NCBI GenBank assembly: GCA_003118195.1
Contig: BEXV01000778.1
Coordinates: forward strand, 18,008-82,007
Origin: Hemicentrotus pulcherrimus
Taxonomy: Eukaryota; Echinodermata; Echinoidea; Camarodonta; Strongylocentrotidae
Direction: 5' to 3'
DNA: 64,000 nucleotides
The notes below the pieces were generated by a model. The model had not been told where the DNA came from and searched no databases. It saw nothing but the letters and a program-made list of their open reading frames with translations. The position numbers and the translations under genes were made by a program. Of this stretch, positions 47,901-59,900 are shown in pieces (the first letter of the stretch is position 1; each line of letters opens with the position of its first letter).

Positions 47901-50900
47901 AAAGGCTACTTCGCATTCCACTCCTAAACAAAACAAGAACATGTATACTAATAAAGTGGCATAGCTATTCAAAAAGTGTATATACTGAAACAGTGGTGTT
48001 GCTTCATGAACAGGAAATAACACGACCTCCTCCCCTCATTAGATGGTCTTGCTCTCTTATTTAAGTCATTTGGCAAGGACTAATTCCTACCATAACACAT
48101 GTATCCACTCAGTGGCAAATCATCGCTATCACAATGTTTGTGCAAAGGCTTTTATCATCTAGATTTCTTTTTCTTTTTGGTTTTATTGTTCAAAATTCAT
48201 GAACATAATTTACAAAAATATCAGATTCAATATATTAATGTGTATGTTTCAGAAATGCCTATTGCACTGAAATGAATGATGTAGTGACTTGTGCATTTAT
48301 CTTTCTTGGTTCTATAAGGACAGTCTAACCCTGGTTAAAATGCAGGTGTCTTTTACTAACAATAATTTGTTGGTGACATTCGCACCAAAGTCTTAAAGGA
48401 GTCACACCAAGAAGCAAAAGTGTTTTGAATTGATGCAAAATTCATATCATTGCGAAGGGAAAGCCTTACTGATCAATTACAACAAATTTCCTCTTCAAAA
48501 AATGTTTTGGGCCCGCAGAAATCAACTTTCAAAAATATTAGTTTTGAGATCCAGATTTACTGCCTATTCGTATTTTGTCGTATTTTGTCGTAGTTCTTCG
48601 TGTGACGTCACACCCTGGACACGGCTGTTAAAAAAAGGCTGCTAGCTTCCGCTTGGTCTGCAGCTAGACGCACTAAGCGGAAGTTAGCAGCCGGTACCGA
48701 GCTGTTTGTCCAGGGTGTGACCTCACTATTCAGAGCTCGCTACGCTCGTTTGTTTGGCTTACGTTCGGGGGCGCTTGGGGGTTTAAGAAGGGTCTTGAAA
48801 AATGGCATTTTACGCCTCTCCACGATATCTATATGATTTCTCAGCAAATTATTCTTGTTTTTCAAGAGAAAATCTTTCCATCCATATGTAATTTGTTTTA
48901 ATTATCAGTTTTCAGTAAATTTTCTTTGTGTAGCTCCTTTAATGTATAGCATGAAGGATTTTTTTTTTTTACTGGTTTGTCCACTTTTTACCAAGCAAAG
49001 AAGATGAAGATACAGAAAACAGGTTCACTGTTATTTTGATTAGCTTATCAAATAAAACAAATAGGAATGTACAAATTACTTCTATGGCCTCGGTTCCACA
49101 ACTCACCTGTAAATCCAGGGAGACATGCACAAGCATAACCATTGACAAGATCAACACAGGTCCCATTGTGGAAGCATGGCTGATAGAGGGCACAATCATC
49201 AATATCAATCTCACAGTCTCTGCCACTGAAGCCTGAAGCGCATATGCACTGATAGCTGCCTGTGAGGTCAACACAGGTCGCACAATTCTGACATGGATCA
49301 GATGCACATTCGTTGATATCTAAGAAAGAAGTGAAATTAAGGCAATAACATTATAATCTCTACTATCACCATGTACTACACATTATAGGAGCCGTCAGTC
49401 ACTTGAAGAAAGAAAATTGCATATCAGTTTGTGTTCACGTAGTGTATACCGAAGCATATGATATCACATAAAAATTCTAGGACATTTTTTTCACTCACTA
49501 TTTTTTAATTATATTCTTAAATAATTTCTCATAAATCTATGTAAAAAATGTAAAAACAGAAGAACACTGACAATATTTCTCATGTTTTAGTACAATGGTA
49601 ACCATGAATACAATGTGTTGTGTATAAAGAAATACTCCAAATTTACAAAGCAATGATCAACACTTCATATCCCATCATTAATCAGCTGTTACAACACATG
49701 TACATGTCAAAAACATCAGTTACAAGAGGAATAAGTTATTACGTTTTTGTATGCAATAAATACAAAATCATAAACAAGTTCAATTATATTGCTACCTGTG
49801 CACTCCTGCACTGATTGTGCACCGCTGCTATTGGTGGAGAGTTGTCCAGGGCAAGGGTCACATGACGTCTGTTGCACACGACTTTGATAGGAACCCAATG
49901 GACATGGATTGCAAGGATCAAAGCCAGAGAGGGAGAAGGCACCAGGTGGGCAGGGCTCTATTGGGAGGGAAATAACAAATGATGTAGTACCACATATCAG
50001 TGTTAATAGACCATTTTGTAATGTAATAAAATTTAAAGCACAGATCTTTGTTAAGTGCCTTGTTTCAAATTATATTATTCACCTGTTACAAATAATTGTA
50101 TTTTAATAGTAAACAATTTAATTTAATAGCGAATTGCATACATTATCTAAAGTTAGGTAGGACAAGCCATAATGTTTGTTCTACGTAGTAAAAATTAATG
50201 TATGCAATTAATCGTAACAAGTGTATACATCAATTTGATTACATTACGAAAATGGCCTACTAAAAAAAGTACATTATGATACATCATGTTTTACATCCTT
50301 CATATATTTTATGTTTTTAATTGCATTACAATCAAAGTACAAACTTGACAACATTGATTAGATTTTCTCATTTTGTGTTTGTTTTCTCTCAACTTAGACT
50401 AAATGTTATCTCAATCTTCATCATATATTTTTACCTTATACAGAAAGTTATGAAGAAAATGATTGCCTAACTGTGTTTTTTCCAAGCAAGTATGAATACC
50501 GAAATATATCATTATACTTGTAACAAAACTAAAGGCAAAAGAATCATATGAATATAAGTATTCACATTTGTAACTTAAAAATTTCAAGATTCAAGATTTC
50601 AAGACATTTTATTTAGCCATAATCATGAAAAAGATACCCCCACCAAAGCAAATATATATACCAGTATACAGTATGGAATATGGAAAGGACCAAAAGAAAA
50701 GCAAATGTTTGTGTGGAATTGCCCTGAAAGAGAGTTAAGAAACAACAATAGCAAAACAGAAACCAAGTAGATAGAAAGTAAAATTAATAAATAAAAGAGC
50801 ATTTATGGTAAAAATAAGCTATTGCAAAACACACTAAAAAGTACTCAAGGGTTCCTTCCTTTTGACTTACCCATACATTGTTTCATTTCATTGCAACCGG

Positions 50901-53900
50901 AATTCAATGTGGTGGTTCCGCTAGGGCACTGAAGGCACGTAGTGCTAAGAGGGAGAGACTGGTAGGATCCTATAGGACACTGCTGACATGGGGCTACGCC
51001 AGTGGATGAGAAATGGCCAGCCTCACAGACATCTGAAAAAACATCAACAGGTTATGATAATTAGTGTGGAACATAATAAGCAAGTAAATATACAGGTAAG
51101 CAGAAAAAGAAAGTCTCGTATAAAAAAATTGTCTGGGGGAAGGAAAAAGGTAGTCAAAGCAGTCACTGAAGATAGAGGTGGCCAATGGTGGATATGACGG
51201 GGAATTTGGGCCATCTCCCCAGCATATAATCTGTTTTGAAGCAGAAGGGTGCTAGCATTGTTCCAGAGCATGCTTGGATCCAAGCCTTTCTGACTCCAAA
51301 CTGCTGACCTCTTAAGTACCCAGTCAGCCTAAAAATGTGGTAACCTTTTAAAATTTTGTTTTTAGAATTTTCGGAGTTGTCTTGTGGAAGGTAAAGGGTA
51401 GTCAAAGAACAAAGAAGTCGCTGAAGATAGAGGTGGCCAGTGGGGTGTATAATGAGGGGATTGGGGCCATCTTCGGGGGAGGAACCCATTCTGACTCCAA
51501 GCTGTTGACATTTGTTTGAGAATATTTGGATCGGCCCCCCCCCCTCTTCCCTCCTCCAGCCAAAGAATCTTGGATCCGCCCTGGGTGACAATTGTAAAAG
51601 CTTTGACTGAATATGTCTTGGAATGCTTCAACAGCTGCCTGCTTACCTAAACACTGTGTAGCATTGGTTGACCCTTCTTCCTCTGTCCATTTGCCTTCTT
51701 CACATGGGGTGCATGCTGTCTGTGCTTCAGAGTCTTGGTAGGATCCCCTGGGACAGGCCTGGCAAACATGGGTCACGTTGTCAAAGAAGGTCCCCACGAT
51801 ACAAGGAACTGGAAGATAATAATAATGTCTTATTTACCCAGGGTGGCCTCATCAGTATCAATATTGTTCTCCCTGAGGGCCCTGCAATCATATTACCCCA
51901 GCTTAAGACGAGCTACTTTGATGGCGCACAAGCATTAAAGGAATTTCTTCCTATGTCGAGATGGATTAGGCAAAATCAAAGAAGTAGAACAAGGTGAATG
52001 ACCAGTAGTCACTCTTGCAACTTGTTGGAGGTTATGATCATCAGGTCATGAATATTAATTTAGAATGATGAAAAGTAGAGATCAAACTTTAAAAAGCTGT
52101 AAAAAATGTTCTCATAGAAATTCTCCAAAAATATGTACAAAATTATAACAAATTAGAAGAAATAAATAATAGTTGTACAGGCCTAAATGTCTTCATGTGA
52201 CTCTGCTCCGTCAGTACATTGTTAATATTGATGAATACTTGGAATCACTGCTCTGTTGATATTCTTCTATTTCACACAGTTTAAAACATAATAAAAAGGA
52301 ATGGATGGTTTAAATTATTTCTGCCTCATACCACACTGTAGATCTAGATTGTCTGCTGTGAATCCATCATTGCATATGACCACTGCATAGTCGTATGTCA
52401 GCGACTCCTAGTCCAGGGTGAGGTTGGTTCCATAAACATCTGTGAAATCAGGAAAGGTTCCTTCTATGATCTGATCGTAAAGGATATCGTTCATGGCCAC
52501 CATGATGTCCTCTGCAGCTCTGGCAGCATCAAAGTTAACCAGGTTTGGGTCTTGATTGATGTTTACTACAAAGTCCCATTCAATGGACACCACGAAAGGA
52601 CTGTCAGCCTGTCGCTTCAGGCGATGTTCTGCCCTCTCCTCCATCTGCGATGCAGAATCCCCTTTCCCCTTGCTTCTAAAGAGTCTCCTTTGAGGAATCT
52701 CTCTACGGCCTCTTCGTCTGACCTCAAGGTTTGGTCCGCATGTGACCCTGACATTATTCGCAGTGCACTGGTCAGACTGGGTGCAGACACTGCTGAAGTC
52801 AGTTCCCTGAAGGACTCCCAAGAAGGCATTTGCAATTTGGTTCAGGCTGTCCTGCGTGCCACACACTCCAGAGAAGTATAGAAGCTCATTTGGAAGGTTG
52901 CACCAGCCTGGCCTCTTGATAGCTTTTAAGAATGCAAGCACAAATATTTAATCATTATGAGAAAAAATATTATGAAATAAATACAAACATTCAACTATGT
53001 CTGTAGCCAAATCAACCGATTGTTTTTTTTCTTCATCCTATGGCAAAAAAACCCACCCTACTTCATTCTTGTTACATTATATTTGGTATACAAGGGTCTC
53101 CAAGGTAAAACTCCCTCTTATTTCAGGTTTCTCATCAATCCTTATCATTCTGAAAGACCCATACTTTGTTCAAGTTCAGACTACACCATACTCCATGTGA
53201 CCCGAGCAAACTGTACAGCTGGCGAAAATGCCTCTCAAGCCTCTGCACGACTTGGTAATGACCTCCCACTATCTGTCCACCTGTAAATCTCCTTCATTAG
53301 ATGTTTTTAATTCCAAGAACTATCAGCTGCATGCATCAACTTAAAAAAAAAATTGTTCTTACGAATACCATCTTTTACCTTACCTGAGCAATCTGGTACA
53401 TAGGCATGAGGGCTCCAGAGGCCGCTACCTCCACAAACATAGTGCTCAGGCGGCTGCCGGGATGACCGAAGCCTTGGGATGTCAAAGTTTTCATTGCAGA
53501 AAATGCTGCAGAATCGTCCATACGCCCACTGGTCACAGGACAATGCTCCATTCCCAGGCGCTCTCAGCTCATTGCAAGTAACAGCTGAAAAATAATGAGA
53601 AGTTATAATTTTGTTTTCTTACAAAGCATGTTTAAATGAATCATGTCAACATTTAATTTTTTAAAATGTTTAATAGCCTTCTGGTTCATTTTGACTGTGC
53701 CATGGTAGTCACTGCCAGCAAGCAGTAGTTGGCAGGTTTAAATCCCACTGGTTCCAGAATTTTATCTGACTTGCTTTAAATTACAAGATCGAGCATGTGA
53801 TCTCTATTTACTAGGTGCACGCCAACAATTACTTTAAAACAGAATTCAATATGTTCAGGGGAATACATCTAATAGCTGCAGAGCAAACTATTATGCAGGA

Positions 53901-56900
53901 GACTAAAGATCCAATCCACAAGAAATAATATTTGCTAACATATCATCTTGATACTTCCTATCAATATTTGATAAACATGAAAGAATGTGCTAATTTCTGA
54001 AACTTACGTGCGACTGATACAGAAAAGTCACATCCAACCGTTTTTCCATTGTCCGTATTTGAGGCTAGATAGCTGACAACATGTTCTCCCCATGGGAATG
54101 TTGCCATATGGTTGTCATGGTTACTGGTGATGAGGAGGTCATCCCCGGTGACCTCTTCAAAAACTGGTGTTTCCCAGGTGACTTCGGTCAAGACCTCACT
54201 GGTGTTGACATGGATGTCAGCAGGGCAGAAGACTACTACAGGAGGTATTTCATCTAGAGTATAAGGGTCAGTTCAAAAATACATTACCTGTGCCATCCAC
54301 AGCAAAGAAAAGGGATGATAATTACCATGTACATATATACCTTAAAATTAACTGAAATTGCTTAATTGAACAAATAAAAATTGAAATAGACTTAACTAAA
54401 AGGAACTAAAGAGAAATCGATTTCCATTAGACATTTTAATCTTAACTGAACTATTTGAAACTACACAGAACAGGAAAACACTATGGTTAAAGCTCCAAAA
54501 CAAAACGAAAGAAATATGACACATCAAAGAAAGATAGAACTGAATGATAGCAAATCTAGACATATCTTAATTGAGCTACATCATAATCAAATATGTCTTG
54601 AATTTGAAATTTGAAACAATGAATAACCTATTACAAACCCTAAATTCGAGTTAAGGAGTCGCCGTTTATCACAATTCTAGAGTTTCCTTGGATCTGATTC
54701 ATATTCTGTGTATAATAATTTGATTTAAATCGAACTAGTTAATGCTTAACAATATAATATACATCAGAAGACCAGAGAAAACTTGCTAGAATTGATGTAT
54801 TCTAAAAAGACCTATCTTTATAAGTTATCAACATAAATTTGACACATCAATATACCAAACACATCTCTAATCATAATAGTCACATTCAAATCATAATTAA
54901 TTCAGCGCCTAAAACTACATTTCTAAGCGGTTTACATTGCAATTATTCTCTCCAATGTTGTCCACATTTACATATGCCTTCATTTTACCTTGCACATAGA
55001 CAGAGAAAGAGCATGTCACAGAGTTGCCAGCTGAATCTGAAAACGTGTAGCTAGCCACAGCATCCTCTGTGAAGTTAAAGGGGGAGATCAGATTTTCAGG
55101 CAAGGTGGTCACAGAGAGGAATCCATCGGCATTATCCTGAGCTCTGGGTAGGTCAAAGGTCACTTCTACACCCCAGACTTCAGTACGGATGACTGACAAG
55201 GGGCCAGGGCAGAATGTCAGCGTTGGAGCTACTTCATCTACAAGAGAACATAGAGCAAAATAGATTTGTTCAACATTAAAGTACAGCATATCCATGCCGA
55301 GATCTGCAGAGACGTTTTCCCAACCATGCCGTGAGGGTTTGTCAGAGAAGTAAGCATTTTGAATAAAAGAATTTCAATACCGAGATTCATCATTATTAAT
55401 CTATGCTTGTATATTAAGAGTGAGCAAAATCTTGATATGCAGTTGGAATGATTTAACACAAATATTTAACACAAATATTTTACACCTTTATTTTTCATAC
55501 ACATGCAAGACAGGTTACTTTTCTGCTCTCTACCCATGCATGTCTACCGAATTGCAAATTTAACTTTAGATTTGATTATGATTCATTTTGTGATTTGACT
55601 TTTTTTTAAAGCAACTGATTCTTTTTCAAACAGTATGGATCACTGCATCATTTCGCATTATTTCATCGTCCATACCAATGCATGTCACATCGATTGCGCC
55701 AACATCCACGTCCCACTCTCCATCTGCGGCACAGGAGACTGAGTGTACAGCGCCCTCTAAAGTCAGTCCATTGTGGCAAAAGAAGGTGCATTCTGTCCCA
55801 TAGTAGAGCTTCTCCATACTGGTGCATGTGGCAGGGTACACATTGATGTTCAGTGGAAGGTCCAGGGGGTCACATCCAACAACTATGGGGAAAAAGGGGG
55901 AGAATTTAACCAACAAAAATACCCCCAAAAGAAGAGATATACACAAATAGAGAGAGATGAAATAAAATCCATGAATATCAGCTGTAGTAAAGTGAATTTT
56001 ACTCTAGCAATTTCGGTTTAATCCTTTGTAGACTTACAAAGAGATTATTTTTGCTTTAAATAGTGAATCATGCATAGTATTAAATAGAGTAAATGGTAAG
56101 GTAAATAATGTCACAAAATCCACATCACAGCTAAAGCATAAACATTTTACAAAAAAGAAAACAGATGAGATAGAGATTTAACATACATGCAAGATCACAG
56201 GGAGCTTTATTTCCCTACCTTAATTAAGAAAATTAACACTTACTATCACAAAATGGTGTGGTTTCTCTCTGCCAGTGCATGCGTTGCCCTGTGTAGTTAC
56301 AATGAGTTAGGCTCGGACCAACAAGAGAGTATCCAGTAGCACATTCCACTTCACACTCGCTTCCCCATATGTTGTCACATGATCCAACAACATTACCAAA
56401 CACGGGCGGGTAAAGAGGTTGACATCTTCTCACTAAAAATGAAATCAATATAAGAGGAAAATAACTGTGAAGACGGATTTATGATTGAAGTAAAAGGGTA
56501 GCCTCATGAATTTAAATACTACTCTACGTTGTATAATCAAAATAGAAAAAAGAACTTTGATATCTCCTCTATAGGATACCAATGAAATGAAACAAAGAAG
56601 TTGGCGAATAGACATGAAAATCACCAGCTGCGACTGGATAGTGCACTATACTGACCAACCAAAGCAACTCTCAAAAAATTCTTTCATCTACTTACCTCTC
56701 ACAGTGATCTCAAAGAAGCAGGTCTGTGTATTGCCTTGAGGATCCGAAGCAGTACATTCTACAGCATAGTCCCCTTCAGGCTTCACTCCTTGCTCCAGGT
56801 TACACACAATATTGGTGGCAGCGGTGGGATCATTATCAGTGGCCTGTACATCCCAGGTGATATCAGCGAGTAGTTCTCCTTCAGGAGTATAGACAATGAA

Positions 56901-59900
56901 GTCATTCGGGCAGGCTGTGAACACAGGCTCTTCAATGTCTGGAAAGAAGAAATGTGGTCCAAGTTCAATAATAAATTCTTACCCTTTGAACTTTTACAGT
57001 AGAATAATTACCCTAACAGTATATCATGAGATTATTCACATTATGTTTCTGATTTCTTAGATCTAAAATACTGATAACGGTTCTTCTACAGATCTATCAG
57101 ATCCAATGCCCTATTTGTAAACACTCCTATAACCACCAAGCCTTTCATGTGACCCACAGTTTTGTGACAAGTACAAACCATTTGCAATCTCTGCGTTAAT
57201 TCATTCAATCTTCTTTTGAATTCAGTTTTTTATTTTAATGCATTCAAACAGATTGATACGAGGTACTCACTTTCTGTTTTTGTTTATAGAATACCTGTTT
57301 ATTTGTACCATTTACTTTGTGAAATCATTGCAACTGTTAAATGTATGTGAAAATATCTTAAATATAGTTGAAATATGAAACAATACACTGAAACTGAAAC
57401 TATATTGTTCAGTTAAGAGATTCTCAGGTTAACTCTCTTTGGATTTCAACCAATTTGATTACTTAGAAATTAAATTGATCTGTTTTGCCCCCTTTATTAA
57501 AGTCTTTTTAGTAAACACACCTATGAAGCAAAGGATGACAGTGATGTAAAACATTAATACTTGCTGTTGCCCAAAAATAGAATGTGTTAAGAGGGACTAT
57601 ACTAACCAACACACGATGCTTGGGTGATGTTCCTGGACCAGAACCCAGTTCCCAGGCAGACCGTATCACTCAGAATCCTTGGCTGGATCTGGAATCCTGG
57701 TGTGTTGCATCCAAGCAGACATGTCTCTCCAAACCTGGGGTCTGTCTGGCAGTCAGCAGGTGTGATGGTGGCTCCATTGACCACTCCAAGTGGAGCACAG
57801 GCAACGGCTGTAGAGAAACAAATTGTCAATTTTGAAATAGGTTCATTATCTTTTTAAAAATAAATCAATTCATTTATCTTTGTATTTATCCCATTCCCGT
57901 CTGGAGGTTGATAGCAACAATCTTACACCCTTTCCATCTACACTGTATGTGCAGGTTTCCAGTAGGTTACCGCGCTTAGTATTTCTGTTCTTCAAATAGG
58001 TACTTGGCAATCTCTTTGGTCTTGATCTATAGTCATTATCTGACTAAAGATGGTGGTTTTGTGATTTGTTTCTAATAGCGAGATCAAGCACGCGGTCTGT
58101 GTTTACTGAGTGCAAGCCAACAAATCTTTACTAATTTATATTGCAACCAGGAAGTCTCGCATTCAAAGCCTAACTTATTTGTGATTCCTTTTAAACAATA
58201 ATAATACCTGAATCTTATATAGTGCACTGCACATAAACATCAAAGTTCTCCTTAATGTTCATCTTATTTTTAGCTATGTGATTATTAATATTATTATTAT
58301 CACAATAATGTGTAATGCGATATTTAAAATATAAAAATACCCTGTGATGAAACTGAAGAAGACAAACAAAATTACCTTGACAAGTGAAGTCAGAGCCGCT
58401 CCAGGTCCCGTCAGCTTGGCAACGCTTCTGATGATCACCAACCCCTCTGAAGCCATAGGGACAATAGAAGGTACAGAGAGTTCCGAAGGTCTCTTCTCCA
58501 GGTGGCTCCTGGTGACACCCTGACCTGACTGCTAAAGGTGGGGTCGCAAGGGATGGGCAGGTACGCGCTGAAGGAGCAAATTACATGGAATTCTAAGGTT
58601 GAATAGTTATACTGGTAACATGAATCAATGAAGAAGTTTGTAACTAATGGTTTGAACATCTGATAATCCCTTAAGATTTTTCTTCTCATTTCGTTTATTT
58701 CTACATGTATTGTATTGTATTTATTCAACTTCATTGATGTACATCATTATTCTGTTTAAAAACACATAAATCAAATTACAACGTAATGTAACAAATCAAT
58801 AATCTGTTTGGAAACATATATATCATGTATATTTTGGAAATTAGAGTATGTAAGGATTAATATTCTTTCTAATTTGGTCTACCAATAGATTGGGATAGCC
58901 ATTTCAAATAAACAAAAAACATCACGATTCATTGATATTACATAATAATATATTTTTCAAGTATACCATGTTATAAGATTTCCTTAGAAGACATTGTATA
59001 TAACTGAGATATTAATATCAATGACATTATCATTGTCATCTTCATAATGATTCATACAACCAACTGCTTCTTACGTCTACATGAGGGCTGTTCTCCATCC
59101 CACGATGCAGGAGCTTGGCCTTGAGTCAGTTCGCAGGTGCGTATGGATGGACCAACAAGCTCATAGCCCTGGTTACATGTGAAGGAACACTTTGAGCCAT
59201 ATATAGGGTCTGTACAGTTGACAAGGGAGCCTCTGGATGGCGCTTGAGGCCGTCGACACCGGAAAACTGAACATAAGGGATGAGCATAAGAAAGGAGATT
59301 TTCAATTTAAAATGTATGCTAAATTATTACGAGAGAGAACAATGTGAGCTACCCAAGGGTCTCTCATCCTAAGAATGTCAAAAATATATATTAATATTAA
59401 AGTATGTGGGTCTTTCTCCACCGCTTTGATATTAAATCCTGGCTATCTCGCTTTCAACCTCTCTTGGTAGTATTTTGTACATGACAAATTTTTCTTCTTT
59501 CCCTGTTTTCATGGTTATATAATTATATAATCGAATATGTATGTATTTTCTATATGATGTGTCTTTTACATGTATGTTTGTATTGCCAAAAAACAGAGTT
59601 GCGTTTGAAGAATATGCATTTGAAAAAATATAAACAAGAAAACTGACTTATTGAATAATAAATCCCCCATTATAGTGAACTGCAAGAAGATCCGTTTTCT
59701 CACCATTAACGTGAATATCTATCTGACAGCGGCCTGCATTGCCACTAGGATCAGAAGCAATGTAGGAAGTTGTTGTGGTGCCTTCCAAAAAAGTGGCATT
59801 GGGTCCAGGCAGACCAGCGATTCTGTTTACAAAATAAAATAAATTTAGATTACCACAAAGAAATCACAACTCGATAAAATGGGGGAAAGGGTGATTTTAT

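Noticed and set aside
51163..51631. Minus ORFs of 89-142 codons
   Set aside because: They read through an intronic repeat (two copies of a gaagatagaggtggcca unit near 51174 and 51422) past the donor of the Cys-repeat exon.
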